DNA from: CALFXN01 sp964451935
Lineage (GTDB): Bacteria; Synergistota; Synergistia; Synergistales; Aminobacteriaceae
Reading direction: 5' to 3'
Assembly (NCBI GenBank): GCA_964451935.1
Contig: CAYVKE010000010.1
Coordinates: 1 to 51,557 of the forward strand
DNA length: 51,557 nt
Below, piece by piece: positions 41,423 through 49,284 of this stretch. The notes under the pieces are model-generated. The model was not told the DNA's origin, did not search any database, and saw only the letters and a list, made by a program, of their open reading frames with translations. The number at the start of each line of letters is the position of its first letter. Position 1 is the stretch's first letter. The translations under genes were made by a program, and so were the position numbers.

Positions 41423-41788
41423 CTACACCTCGCGATCAGGAATGCTACAGGGAAGCAAACCCTCACGATACAGGATGCCGCACGTCTCGAACATGCTCAA
41501 ACGGCTGAGAATCACGGGAATTTTCACCTGGGACGCCAACGCGATGGCCGCATCCTGCGGACGCTTCCCCCGCACAAACACGACGGCGGGAATATCCAGC
41601 ATCTGCGCCGTCCGCATGATCTGCACGTTCGTCAGTCCGGTCAGAAGGAGCGACCCCGGACGGGCGAACGCAAGGACATCGCTCATGAGATCCGAACCGT
41701 AGGCGTACTCCACGTCTATTGCGTCGATCAGTTCCTCGCCGTACAGGATCTCGGCGTTTGTGAAACGGACTACGTCAACAAGCTTCAT
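41423..41788 (-). CDS. DRTGG-domain protein, upstream copy
   Basis: A 121-residue protein similar in length and hydrophobic pattern to the second DRTGG-type protein downstream (39302-39643): EYAYGSDLMSDVLAFARPGSLLLTGL with the SDLMSD element in place of DRTGG, then MRTAQMLDIPAVVFVRGKRPQDAAIALA. The degree of signature loss suggests that the two copies have diverged in ligand. The ATG has GGGGAGG about 10 bases upstream. It begins the tightly packed five-gene part of the module. Confidence 0.72.
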   Translation of the reverse strand: MKLVDVVRFTNAEILYGEELIDAIDVEYAYGSDLMSDVLAFARPGSLLLTGLTNVQIMRTAQMLDIPAVVFVRGKRPQDAAIALASQVKIPVILSRLSMFETCGILYREGLLPCSIPDREV

Positions 41789-41870
41789 ATCCCAATCCTC
41801 CCCGATATGATACGCCGGACGCGCGACTGCGCACGTCCTGACCGGCGCCCGGCGCGCGATGGTCCTCCGG
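41789..41870 (-). other. Short gap with GC-rich hairpins
   Basis: 82 bp between the binding-protein stop and the first DRTGG gene. It contains imperfect GC-rich inverted repeats (GGACGTGCGC against GCGCGTCC) but no T tract and no clear promoter, so read-through from upstream is plausible. Confidence 0.3.
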
Positions 41871-42998
41871 CTAATACGCAGTCTCCCATGCGGGAACGTC
41901 GAACTCCGATTCCTGCCGCCATGCTTTCGACGAGGCGCGGTACACGCGCACGCTCCTCATCTGAGGCCTGTGCGTCGCCGGATTGATCGAAAGCGTCTCT
42001 CTGCCGAACGGAATGCCGCTCATTGTCGAAAGACTCACATCGAGCGACGCTCCGGACGCGTTCACGCGCGAAAGCGCGGCGACGATCCAGCGGGCGCATG
42101 CGTACACGCGTGCAGCGGCGAGAAGGTCCTTCGGACGCTCCCCGAATTCCAGGCGCAACCTGCGGGACAATTCCAGAAAGGGAGAGTTCCCCGTGGGGTT
42201 CTGGCTGATGACCGTCATGCCTTCAAACAGGCGGATCAATTCCTCCCGATCGCTCGCATTCCAGAATTCCATCGCTATTCCCGAGCGGGCGCTCACATGC
42301 CACAGATCCATAGCGGACATGGAACCGAGCCAAACGACTACCGCCTTCGAGCCGCTGTCGCGGATCTCCTGCATGACGAACTGGAACGCATTCTCCCCCT
42401 GCCCCGGGGAAAAAAGCGGAAAAACATTGAATCCGGACTTTTCGAGGAACATGCGCGTCAGAGAAGCGCCGCGACGGGAGTCCTCGCCCAGATTGTCCGA
42501 GAGAATCGCAACCGTGCTCCCCTTCGGAAGATGCAACGCCGCATATCGGGCGAACGCGTTCGCCCGGAAATCCTGAAAAAAATCAAGCGCATACAACCGG
42601 GGCGCGTCACGCGGAGAAAACTCCACTTGTTCGCCTCCGGCGAGAATGACGGGCGGCCCGGTCCATCCACGCAAAAAAAACGCCGCCAGATCTTCGGGCA
42701 AATCCGGACCGGACGCAAGAACCGCGCGGACGTCCGGTCGCATCAGTTCGCCGGCGCCGCTTCCCGACTCAAGCCGGACGAACCGGACATCCCTTCCGCC
42801 GGCGCCTTCCGGAGACGTGTTCACTTCCTTCTCCGCGAATCGCAACGCAAGCAAAACGGACCGCCCCTGGTCGCTCTCCCACCCATCGGAAGGAGGCAAC
42901 ACGGCGATCTCCTGGATCCATTCCCTTTCGGCTGCTTCCGCAGCGACCGGCGTCAGGCAAAAAAGCACAAAGGCGAGACACGCGAGAAAACGCCGCAC
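41871..42998 (-). CDS. Periplasmic binding protein-like I (LivJ-type) protein
   Basis: A 375-residue protein with a signal peptide (RRFLACLAFVLFCLTPVAAEA, about 2-22) and the two-lobe pattern of type I periplasmic binding proteins: IAVLPPSDGWESDQGRSVLLALRFAEKEVN at the start, a central GSTVAILSDNLGEDSRRGASLTRMFLEKSG and a late SGSKAVVVWLGS. This fold usually delivers amino acids to ABC transporters or acts as a sensor. No permease or ATPase gene is nearby, so a ligand-sensing role for the adjoining module is possible. It starts 5 bp after the kinase-like gene. Confidence 0.8.
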   Translation of the reverse strand: MRRFLACLAFVLFCLTPVAAEAAEREWIQEIAVLPPSDGWESDQGRSVLLALRFAEKEVNTSPEGAGGRDVRFVRLESGSGAGELMRPDVRAVLASGPDLPEDLAAFFLRGWTGPPVILAGGEQVEFSPRDAPRLYALDFFQDFRANAFARYAALHLPKGSTVAILSDNLGEDSRRGASLTRMFLEKSGFNVFPLFSPGQGENAFQFVMQEIRDSGSKAVVVWLGSMSAMDLWHVSARSGIAMEFWNASDREELIRLFEGMTVISQNPTGNSPFLELSRRLRLEFGERPKDLLAAARVYACARWIVAALSRVNASGASLDVSLSTMSGIPFGRETLSINPATHRPQMRSVRVYRASSKAWRQESEFDVPAWETAY

Positions 42999-43003
42999 AG
43001 GGA

Positions 43004-43501
43004 CTACCGCTTGTACCCAATGATGTCCCGAAGAAGCTTCTTCCTCCAGACTACGTGTTCCTCCGTCTCAACGCCCTTCGGTAGGAAGCCGTCCACCACG
43101 CCGACCACGCCGCGCCCCTGCGCGGTCTCACACACGATGACCTGCAACGGATTGGCCGTCGCGGCGAAGACGCGACACACCTCCTGGCAATCCTTGATGC
43201 GCCCCAACACATTGATGGGATACCCTTTTCTCATGAGGATCACGAACGTATGTCCTGCGGAAAGACGCTTCGCGTTTTCGACGGCGGCCTCCTGAAGATC
43301 CTTCGCATTGCCGTCGAAGCGAATCAGGCAATCGCCGGACGCCTCGCAGAAGGCGATCCCAAACTCGATCCCCGGCGCCGCCGTCACCATCGCTTCGTAG
43401 AGATCCTCGACCGTCTTGATGAAGTGGCTTTGCCCGACAATGATGTTGCACTCTTCCGGGATCAGCATTTCCTCAACGTATATTTTTCCTGAATCAGCCA
43501 T
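43004..43501 (-). CDS. Adenosine-specific kinase family protein
   Basis: A 165-residue protein matching the small family annotated as adenosine-specific kinase (archaeal AF_1548 type): IVGQSHFIKTVEDLYEAM, GIEFGIAFCEASGDCLIRFDGN, ANPLQVIVCETAQGRGVVGVVDG and the C-terminal WRKKLLRDIIGYKR. The biochemical role is based on one structural and ligand-binding study and should be treated as tentative. The ATG follows GGAGG by 7 bases. It seems to be first in the operon that leads into the hydrogenase-like module. Confidence 0.82.
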   Translation of the reverse strand: MADSGKIYVEEMLIPEECNIIVGQSHFIKTVEDLYEAMVTAAPGIEFGIAFCEASGDCLIRFDGNAKDLQEAAVENAKRLSAGHTFVILMRKGYPINVLGRIKDCQEVCRVFAATANPLQVIVCETAQGRGVVGVVDGFLPKGVETEEHVVWRKKLLRDIIGYKR

Positions 43502-43674
43502 GGACACCCCTCCCCGAAGAATTCGTGAAGAAACGGAATTTACTTCGTGTTTTTGATATCATACTACAGCTCAACCGTTCCGGCCACCAGACGCACGCTC
43601 CGGCGCGCCGCCGCGAGGATAAAAAAAGAGGCCCTTTCGCAAGGGCCTCCGTTCAGTTCGAAATCGGGAGAGAC
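43502..43674 (-). other. Gap after ompH, including its terminator
   Basis: Holds the ompH terminator (43621-43649) and must contain the promoter for the kinase-like gene. I see no convincing -35/-10 pair; TATGATATC near 43555 is AT-rich and could contribute. Confidence 0.35.
43621..43649 (-). terminator. Rho-independent terminator after ompH
   Basis: A perfect 9-bp stem GAGGCCCTT/AAGGGCCTC with a four-base loop, followed on the minus strand by seven T residues. It lies 25 bp after the ompH stop. Confidence 0.92.
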
Positions 43675-44121
43675 TTACTTTCCGCCTTTGGCGGCCTTCT
43701 TCTTCAGCTCCTGAATGACGTCGTCCGTGATATCGATGCCTCCGAAATAGACGGCGCCCTTCTCGATGACGACCGTGATGCTCTTCAGCTTCGCCACGGT
43801 CCGCACAGCCATCTGGGCTTCCTGAAACAGGGGCTGCATGAGCCGTTGCTCTTCCTGCGCGAGTTCGCGACGTTTCGCCTGATAGATCTCGGCCTTCTTG
43901 TCCTGATCCTTTTCGCTGTCAACGGCCGTTTTCATTTCGGTTTCCTTCGTCTTGCTGATCTGTTGCATCTGCTTCGTGATCCCCTCAAACTTGGGGTGCT
44001 GGAAGACGATCTTCTGCGAATCGATAACGCCTATTTTCTCTTCCGCAAACGCCACAGAACCGAACGCAAGCACACCCAGGACCGCAATAGCTGCAACCGC
44101 ACCACGACACACACGGAACAT
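43675..44121 (-). CDS. OmpH/Skp family periplasmic chaperone
   Basis: A 148-residue protein with a signal peptide (about 1-26, ending SVAFA), IGVIDSQKIVFQHPKFEGI at the start of the mature part, a long charged helical stretch (KETEMKTAVDSEKDQDKKAE...) and the closing TVVIEKGAVYFGGIDITDDVIQEL. This is the Skp fold, a trimer that holds outer-membrane proteins, and it supports a diderm host. Skp is usually next to bamA or lpxD; here it is alone between terminator and intergenic DNA. The ATG has GGGGAGG 9 bases upstream; an ATG 7 codons earlier is possible. Confidence 0.9.
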   Translation of the reverse strand: MFRVCRGAVAAIAVLGVLAFGSVAFAEEKIGVIDSQKIVFQHPKFEGITKQMQQISKTKETEMKTAVDSEKDQDKKAEIYQAKRRELAQEEQRLMQPLFQEAQMAVRTVAKLKSITVVIEKGAVYFGGIDITDDVIQELKKKAAKGGK

Positions 44122-44421
44122 CAACAAATACCTCCCCGACATTATACTTTCTTTCGACTTGCTGATTGTAGTCCGCAGCCTCCGGAACGTCTAGGGAGAA
44201 CTACCGAAATCGGAATCGAAAGAAAAAGAGGGACGTTTCCGATCTATCGGCGACAACGCGGCATACGAGGCCGGCAATCATCCGTCACTGAGAGCGAAAA
44301 AAGGAAACTTCGAATTTGTCTTCATGGCATTACATTTGTCCAGCTACAGGGATGACATTATCGCTGTCCGACGACACGACAGAACCCCAATATTGACTCA
44401 GCACATAAAAATATTTACAAT
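44122..44421 (+). promoter_or_regulatory. Intergenic region with the toxin-antitoxin promoter
   Basis: About 320 bp lie between ompH and the first antitoxin gene. The plus strand has a very good promoter near its right end: TTGACT (44393-44398) and TACAAT (44416-44421) with a 17-bp spacer, starting about 15 bases before the antitoxin ATG, so the leader is very short. On the minus strand TATAAT (44141-44146) could serve ompH but would start within its ribosome site, so it is doubtful. I see no gene in the remainder, which is less GC-rich than the flanks. Confidence 0.65.
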
Positions 44422-44442
44422 GCGATCAAGGTGGTGATACAA

Positions 44443-44721
44443 ATGGCGCAGACGAACATCAACATTCGCATGGATTCGGATCTCAAAAAGCAATTCGATA
44501 TCCTATGCAGCGAACTGGGGCTGACGATGACGACAGCGTTCAACGTTTTCGTCCGGACGATGGTGCGACAGCAACGCATTCCCTTCGACGTGGCTCTCGA
44601 CATCCCCAACGCAACGACAATTTCGGCGATGAGAGAAGCAGAAAAGATGATCGCCGATCCGAACGCCAAGAGATATTCGAGCTTCACGGAACTCCTTGAA
44701 GAGGCACAGAATGATCTATGA
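44443..44721 (+). CDS. RelB/DinJ-family antitoxin
   Basis: A 92-residue protein with an N-terminal ribbon-helix-helix (NINIRMDSDLKKQFDILCSELGLTMTTAFNVFVRTMVRQQRIPF) typical of RelB/DinJ and an acidic C-terminus that would wrap around the toxin. It represses its own promoter in related systems. The ATG has AGGTGG upstream, and an in-frame GTG four codons earlier is an alternative. It overlaps the toxin gene by 11 bases. Confidence 0.9.
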   Translation: MAQTNINIRMDSDLKKQFDILCSELGLTMTTAFNVFVRTMVRQQRIPFDVALDIPNATTISAMREAEKMIADPNAKRYSSFTELLEEAQNDL

Positions 44722-44995
44722 GATCATCTCTACGAATCAATTCAAGAAGGACCTGAAACGAACTATTAGGCGAAAAAATGACGTAACTCTATTGGAAAAC
44801 GTTGTCCAGATGCTCCGGAATGAAGAAGAACTCCCCGCAAAGCATCGTGACCATGCACTGACCGGAAACAGGAAAAATTTCCGTGAGTTCTACATTGCAT
44901 CGGATTGGCTTTTGATCTATCAGGTCGATAGAAAAGAACTCGCCCTTGTCCTGGTCGCAACAGGAACACATGGCGAAGTATTCCGAAGCCGTTAA
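44711..44995 (+). CDS. YafQ/RelE-family toxin (mRNA interferase)
   Basis: A 94-residue protein of the YafQ subgroup of RelE toxins: STNQFKKDLKRTIRRKND, LPAKHRDHALTGNRKNFREFYIASDWLLIYQVD and a terminal THGEVFRSR. The late conserved His of YafQ lies in GTHGEVF. Such toxins cut ribosome-bound mRNA. The ATG, with GAGG upstream, lies inside the antitoxin end, giving the usual coupled order. Confidence 0.9.
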   Translation: MIYEIISTNQFKKDLKRTIRRKNDVTLLENVVQMLRNEEELPAKHRDHALTGNRKNFREFYIASDWLLIYQVDRKELALVLVATGTHGEVFRSR

Positions 44996-45018
44996 CCAAA
45001 ATCACGGAGGTGAATCAT

Positions 45019-45279
45019 ATGCCCGCGAAAACGATCAAGACCTACCGCCTTCCGGTCGACGCGATCCGTCGCGCCTCGCAAGGAGAACGCATCGTCTTCA
45101 GGCCGAAGGACGAACCAGCCTTCGCCGTCGTCCCGGTCGAGGATGCCGAATACATGGAACGTCTGGAGGACGAACTGGACAACCGCCTTGCGGATGAAGC
45201 GCTCGCCGAAGGCGGAGAGAATATCCCTCTCGAACAGGTCATCGCCGAATACGAGGAAAGATATGGCGTACTTGATTGA
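45019..45279 (+). CDS. Antitoxin of a second RelE-type module
   Basis: An 86-residue acidic protein: KTIKTYRLPVDAIRRASQGERIVFRPKDEPAFAVVPVEDAEYMERLED and an acidic helical tail. It resembles Phd/YefM-like or related prevent-host-death antitoxins in layout (DNA-binding N-terminus, toxin-neutralising C-terminus), although I cannot fix the family. The role follows from its 17-base overlap with a RelE gene. It has GGAGGTGA with 5-base spacing, and its start is 23 bases after the stop of the first toxin, so both pairs may share the upstream promoter. Confidence 0.8.
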   Translation: MPAKTIKTYRLPVDAIRRASQGERIVFRPKDEPAFAVVPVEDAEYMERLEDELDNRLADEALAEGGENIPLEQVIAEYEERYGVLD

Positions 45280-45517
45280 TCTCAAGCCGGAAGCGAGCAA
45301 GAAGCTCAATTCCTTCGACAAGGAGATGCACCGGCGAATCCTGAAGGCGATCATCTCCCTCGCCGATAATCCGCGCCCTTCGGGATGCACCATGCTCACG
45401 GTCGAAAAACGATATCGGATCCGGGTCGGAGACTTCCGGATCGTCTACGAGATCCATGATTCGAGGCTCCTCGTTCTCGTGGTCCGCATAGGACACCGAA
45501 GCAGCGTCTATCGTTGA
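45263..45517 (+). CDS. RelE/ParE-family toxin
   Basis: An 84-residue protein of RelE fold: YLIDLKPEASKKLNSFDKEMHRRILKAI, then EKRYRIRVGDFRIVYEIHDSRLLVLVVRIGHRSSVYR, the classical RelE C-terminus with Arg residues that contact mRNA and the ribosome. It starts within the antitoxin gene with GAGGAAAG upstream. It ends 51 bp before the converging pseC stop, with no terminator hairpin that I can see. Confidence 0.92.
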   Translation: MAYLIDLKPEASKKLNSFDKEMHRRILKAIISLADNPRPSGCTMLTVEKRYRIRVGDFRIVYEIHDSRLLVLVVRIGHRSSVYR

Positions 45518-45568
45518 CACATCCCTCCGGGCGTCCGCCTTTGATCTATCGGGAAACGAGCCGGCGCG

Positions 45569-46702
45569 CTATGCCCCGACCAGCAGCAGTACCTCGTGTA
45601 TGACCCTCGAAACATCCGCGTCATCGAGATCGGGATACATCGGAAGGGAAATTTCCCCCGAATAAATCTTTTCGGCGTTCGGAAAACCTCCCGGCTTATA
45701 TCCGAAAACGCGGCGGTAATACGGATGCAGCGGAACCGGAAGGTAATGGACCTGCACGCCGATGCCCGCATCCCTGAGCCCCTCGAAAACACGTTTCCTC
45801 AGTTCGGGAGAGATCCAAACCGGGTAGAGGTGATACGCATGCCCCGGATGTCCCGGCGGGATCGCGATAGCGTCATTGCCGCGGAAAGCGTTGCCATAGC
45901 GGGCTGCGATTTCCCGCCGTCTCGCGATCGAAGCGTCGAGCCGTTTCATCTGGCTGAGGCCCAGCGCGCACTGGATATCCGTCAGTCGATAGTTGTACCC
46001 GAGTTCCAGCATCTCCGTATACCACGGCCCATCCGGTTCGCGCGTCATCATCGCAGGGTTTTTCGCAATTCCGTGGCTCCGGAACAGGCGCAATTTCTCC
46101 GCGAACACCGACGATTTCGTTAGCACCATGCCGCCCTCGCCCGTCGTGACGTGCTTGACGGGGTGAAAGCTCAGAGCCGTCATGTCGGCTTCGATGCCCA
46201 CCTTTACGCCGTTCCGCTCCGCCCCGAGCGCATGGCAGGCATCCTCGACAATCACCGCGTTGCATCCGTCCGCGATCTGACGGAATGCCTTCATATCTAC
46301 CGGATATCCCGCAAAACTGACGGGGGCGATCACCTTCGGATTTGTTTCGCGACAGAATCGGACGACCCGCTCCGGGTCAAGACAGTAGGTTTTCGGATCG
46401 ATATCGAGAAAAACGGGAACGCCTTTCACATACAAAACGGAATTCGCCGTCGCGGCGAACGTGAGCGGGGACGTGAGAACCACATCGCCGGATTCCACGC
46501 CTGCGGCATACATGGCTCCGTGCAACGCGGCTGTCCCGCTCGAAAACGCGACCGCATGCGGGACGCCGACGTACCCCGCGACACGTTCCTCAAACTCGTC
46601 GACGAGCGGCCCCTGGGTCAGCCACTCTCCCTTCAGCGCAGCAACGACTGCGACGATATCGCTCTCGTCGATGGATTGATGACCGTAATGAAGACTCTTC
46701 AT
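45569..46702 (-). CDS. pseC: UDP-4-amino-4,6-dideoxy-N-acetyl-beta-L-altrosamine transaminase
   Basis: A 377-residue PLP-dependent DegT/DnrJ/EryC1 aminotransferase: SSGTAALHGAM (phosphate binding), VEDACHALGAE with the PLP-contacting Asp, and the Schiff-base Lys in SFHPVKHVTTGEGGM. In the pseudaminic acid pathway it aminates the PseB product. The assignment to PseC, and not another sugar aminotransferase, rests on the pseB, G, H and I neighbours. The ATG has GAGGTGAG 4-5 bases upstream. It is the last gene of the cluster. Confidence 0.92.
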   Translation of the reverse strand: MKSLHYGHQSIDESDIVAVVAALKGEWLTQGPLVDEFEERVAGYVGVPHAVAFSSGTAALHGAMYAAGVESGDVVLTSPLTFAATANSVLYVKGVPVFLDIDPKTYCLDPERVVRFCRETNPKVIAPVSFAGYPVDMKAFRQIADGCNAVIVEDACHALGAERNGVKVGIEADMTALSFHPVKHVTTGEGGMVLTKSSVFAEKLRLFRSHGIAKNPAMMTREPDGPWYTEMLELGYNYRLTDIQCALGLSQMKRLDASIARRREIAARYGNAFRGNDAIAIPPGHPGHAYHLYPVWISPELRKRVFEGLRDAGIGVQVHYLPVPLHPYYRRVFGYKPGGFPNAEKIYSGEISLPMYPDLDDADVSRVIHEVLLLVGA

Positions 46703-46707
46703 GAAAC

Positions 46708-47667
46708 TCACCTCTTCAGCCATTTATAGAGAGTATCGGCGACGCGCTGCGCTCCCCTGAGGTTGACGCAATCGACAGAAGGACGAATCGGTTGTGTCAG
46801 TGCTTGAAAAACGTCGGCGGACGCAAAGGTTCCCCACCAACCGAGGTTGATCCCATAGCGTTTTTCCCCGATGACGTCGCCGATGCGTTTCTGATTCTCG
46901 GCGACCTGGAACACCACGACCGGCTTGCTCAGCGCGAGCGCCTCGTAGCACGTCACGCTCGAAGTGCAGAGGACGACGGAGGCGCCGGACAGTACGTCCG
47001 CAAACTCCGGAGGATTCCGGAGTATGCGGACGTTTTTCTTTCGTTCCGCGGTCCTTGACGAAGAATCCGCGATGCTTCCGGCGCACAACGGGCCGAGAAC
47101 GGCGATCAGCGGAGGGAGAGCGTCGTTCCACATATCGATGATCGCGGGCGTCGCCGCCTGCACGTCGGCTCCTCCCGCAACAAGGAGAACATACCCCCCA
47201 TCAAACGGGCCCACATTCCGGATCTCGGGCCGGATCAGGGCGAACTGAGGTCCGAGAAGAGAAATTTCGGGAACGACTTCATACCCGATTTCCGCGGCGC
47301 CGAAATTATAGTTCAACAGAATCGTCGCATGCCGTTCGACCGGTTCTCTGCGGGAATCGTCAATGATGCACAGGGGGGCGGTCGTCGCCAGTCGCGCGAG
47401 GTCGTCGAACGTCGGCAGATAGCTGTCGACGATCACGAGTCGCGCATTCTCAAATAGCTCAGGAGGAACGGAACGGAGGGATGAAACCCGGAGAACGTCA
47501 TTTCCCGGAATCGCTTCGCGGGGAGTCTCTTCGTCGACAATCCACCGTATGGAGACGCCGAGCTTCTCAAGCTCAAGTGAAAGAGAACGACATCGTGAAA
47601 CGTGCCCACCGCCGATTCCGGGACCGGAATGCGTCAGAATGGCGACGACATCTTTGGACGACGCCAT
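46708..47667 (-). CDS. pseG: UDP-2,4-diacetamido-2,4,6-trideoxy-beta-L-altropyranose hydrolase
   Basis: A 319-residue GT-B-like protein with the glycine-rich GGGHVSRCRSL (about 19-29), VIVDSY, IDDSRREPV and late CTSSVTCYEALALSKPVVVFQ. PseG removes UDP to give 2,4-diacetamido-2,4,6-trideoxy-L-altrose. No good ribosome site precedes the ATG; it follows the pseH stop in TGAaaATG, so re-initiation is likely. An ATG 27 bases earlier, inside pseH, is possible. Confidence 0.9.
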   Translation of the reverse strand: MASSKDVVAILTHSGPGIGGGHVSRCRSLSLELEKLGVSIRWIVDEETPREAIPGNDVLRVSSLRSVPPELFENARLVIVDSYLPTFDDLARLATTAPLCIIDDSRREPVERHATILLNYNFGAAEIGYEVVPEISLLGPQFALIRPEIRNVGPFDGGYVLLVAGGADVQAATPAIIDMWNDALPPLIAVLGPLCAGSIADSSSRTAERKKNVRILRNPPEFADVLSGASVVLCTSSVTCYEALALSKPVVVFQVAENQKRIGDVIGEKRYGINLGWWGTFASADVFQALTQPIRPSVDCVNLRGAQRVADTLYKWLKR

Positions 47668-47669
47668 TT

Positions 47670-48233
47670 TCACGGGCAGGGAGGCGTCGCGCATTTCCCG
47701 GAACGTAATCGCATCATTCGCCAGTCAGGACGAAACAACGCCACCCACAAGAGGTCGACCTTTTCTCCATCGCTGCGAATGATATGTTTCTCGAACCGTC
47801 CTTCAAAATGAAATCCGGCGCGGAGATACATGCCTATCGCAGGCACGTTATCCGCCGTCACAGAGGTATACAAGCGATACAGCCCTTCCTCTTCAAACCC
47901 CCACGAAAGCAGATCCTCGAGCATCTCCCTGCCGAAGCCGCGCCCTTCGTATCCTGATTCGCCGATGTAGATCCCCCAGTCGCTTCTCTCGGACTTTCTG
48001 TCAATATCTTTCAAGGTGATGATTCCGATGGGGACATCCGCGCAAAACGCAACGCGAACGATCTGCGATCCGTCATCTTTCGACAGTCGGCTGAGCCACG
48101 CCCGGTGTTCCTCGACGGCAATCTCGTTTTGAGAAATCATAAACTTCCGGATCCGCGGCGAATTGCGCCAGATGCGGACTCGTTCTTGAATCTCTTCGCC
48201 GACCTCAAGGATATTGCCATACCGGAGAGCCAT
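47670..48233 (-). CDS. pseH: UDP-4-amino-4,6-dideoxy-N-acetyl-beta-L-altrosamine N-acetyltransferase
   Basis: A 187-residue GNAT acetyltransferase: WRNSPRIRKFMISQ near the start, acetyl-CoA-binding ESGYEGRGFGREMLEDLLSW, and YRLYTSVTADNVPAIGMYLRAGF. PseH acetylates the 4-amino group made by PseC. The last 15 residues (RLRSGKCATPPCP) extend past the domain. The ATG has GAGGTC about 7 bases upstream. Confidence 0.9.
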   Translation of the reverse strand: MALRYGNILEVGEEIQERVRIWRNSPRIRKFMISQNEIAVEEHRAWLSRLSKDDGSQIVRVAFCADVPIGIITLKDIDRKSERSDWGIYIGESGYEGRGFGREMLEDLLSWGFEEEGLYRLYTSVTADNVPAIGMYLRAGFHFEGRFEKHIIRSDGEKVDLLWVALFRPDWRMMRLRSGKCATPPCP

Positions 48234-48258
48234 CAGATCGACCTCGCCCCGAAGAACA

Positions 48259-49284
48259 TTACACCATATCCCACGTGATCCACTGGTCCGCGTCGATGCG
48301 CCAGCGCGCCGTTCTTCCGAAAAGCACCGGGAGATGCTTCGGCCGAATGCCGTACCCCGGCCGTTTCACGCACAGCATCTCTTCGGAAATCACGGTTCCC
48401 TCCGGGATGTTGACGGCGGCGTGCACGCTCCTGCGGGCCTTCTCGTAGAACTCCATCTCTTCCGGCGCGGGGCCGAGCTTCCGCCCGTCGCCCATCGCGC
48501 TCTCGACATCGCGGATCTGCGCGACAAGCTCGCGAAGCTCTCCGGGTTCGATCGCAAAGGGATGATCCGGCCCCTCCATTTTTCGGTCCAGAGTGACGTG
48601 TTTTTCGATAATCCGCGCCCCCATCGCGACAGCCGCGACGCTTATATGGATTCCGGGCGTGTGATCGGAAAGGCCGACTGGAACGCCGAAGGCCGTGCGA
48701 ATCGTCTCCATCGACCGCAGGTTCATGATCGACGCGGGAGCGGGGTAGAGGGACGCACACTGAAGGAACGCTATCCGTTCGTTTCCGGCTTTTCGGCAGG
48801 TCAAATAGGCGTCCTCGATCTCCTCGAGATTCGCCAGCCCCGTGGAAATGATCATCGGCTTCCCTTTTGACGCGCAGTATTCCAGAAACGGCAGGTCGAC
48901 GATTTCAAACGAGGCGATCTTGAACAGGTCGCTGACTTCGTCGAGTTCATCGACGGCCCGGGCATCGAAAGGAGCGGCGAAAAAAACGATCCCCTTGTGT
49001 TCGCAATAGGATGAAAGCTCCGGCAGCCACTCCCGGGGCGTCTCGATCTCCTTGATCAGGGAAAAAAGATCCTTCGAATATCCCGAATGACGGGGCGTTT
49101 TCTTCGAATACAACATCTCCGCGCTGTATATCTGGAACTTGACCGCATCGGCGCGGGCCTCGGCCGCAGCGTCAACAAGCTCTTTCGCAAGAGATAGCGA
49201 GCCGTTGTGATTCGCGCCGATCTCGGCGACGATGAAGCACGGAGAAGCTTGAGACTGAATCTGCAACCATTCACGCATGAACAT
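48259..49284 (-). CDS. pseI: Pseudaminic acid synthase
   Basis: A 341-residue NeuB-family synthase: FIVAEIGANHNGSLSLAKELVDAAAEARADAVKFQ (barrel start), LFKIASFEIVDLPFLEY, GLSDHTPGIHISVAAVAMGARIIEKHVTLDR and a C-terminal SAF antifreeze-like domain (about 280-341). It condenses phosphoenolpyruvate with the PseG product. NeuB, LegI and PseI are close relatives; the neighbours select PseI. The start overlaps pseB by 14 bases, and a second ATG two codons later is an alternative. Confidence 0.92.
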   Translation of the reverse strand: MFMREWLQIQSQASPCFIVAEIGANHNGSLSLAKELVDAAAEARADAVKFQIYSAEMLYSKKTPRHSGYSKDLFSLIKEIETPREWLPELSSYCEHKGIVFFAAPFDARAVDELDEVSDLFKIASFEIVDLPFLEYCASKGKPMIISTGLANLEEIEDAYLTCRKAGNERIAFLQCASLYPAPASIMNLRSMETIRTAFGVPVGLSDHTPGIHISVAAVAMGARIIEKHVTLDRKMEGPDHPFAIEPGELRELVAQIRDVESAMGDGRKLGPAPEEMEFYEKARRSVHAAVNIPEGTVISEEMLCVKRPGYGIRPKHLPVLFGRTARWRIDADQWITWDMV

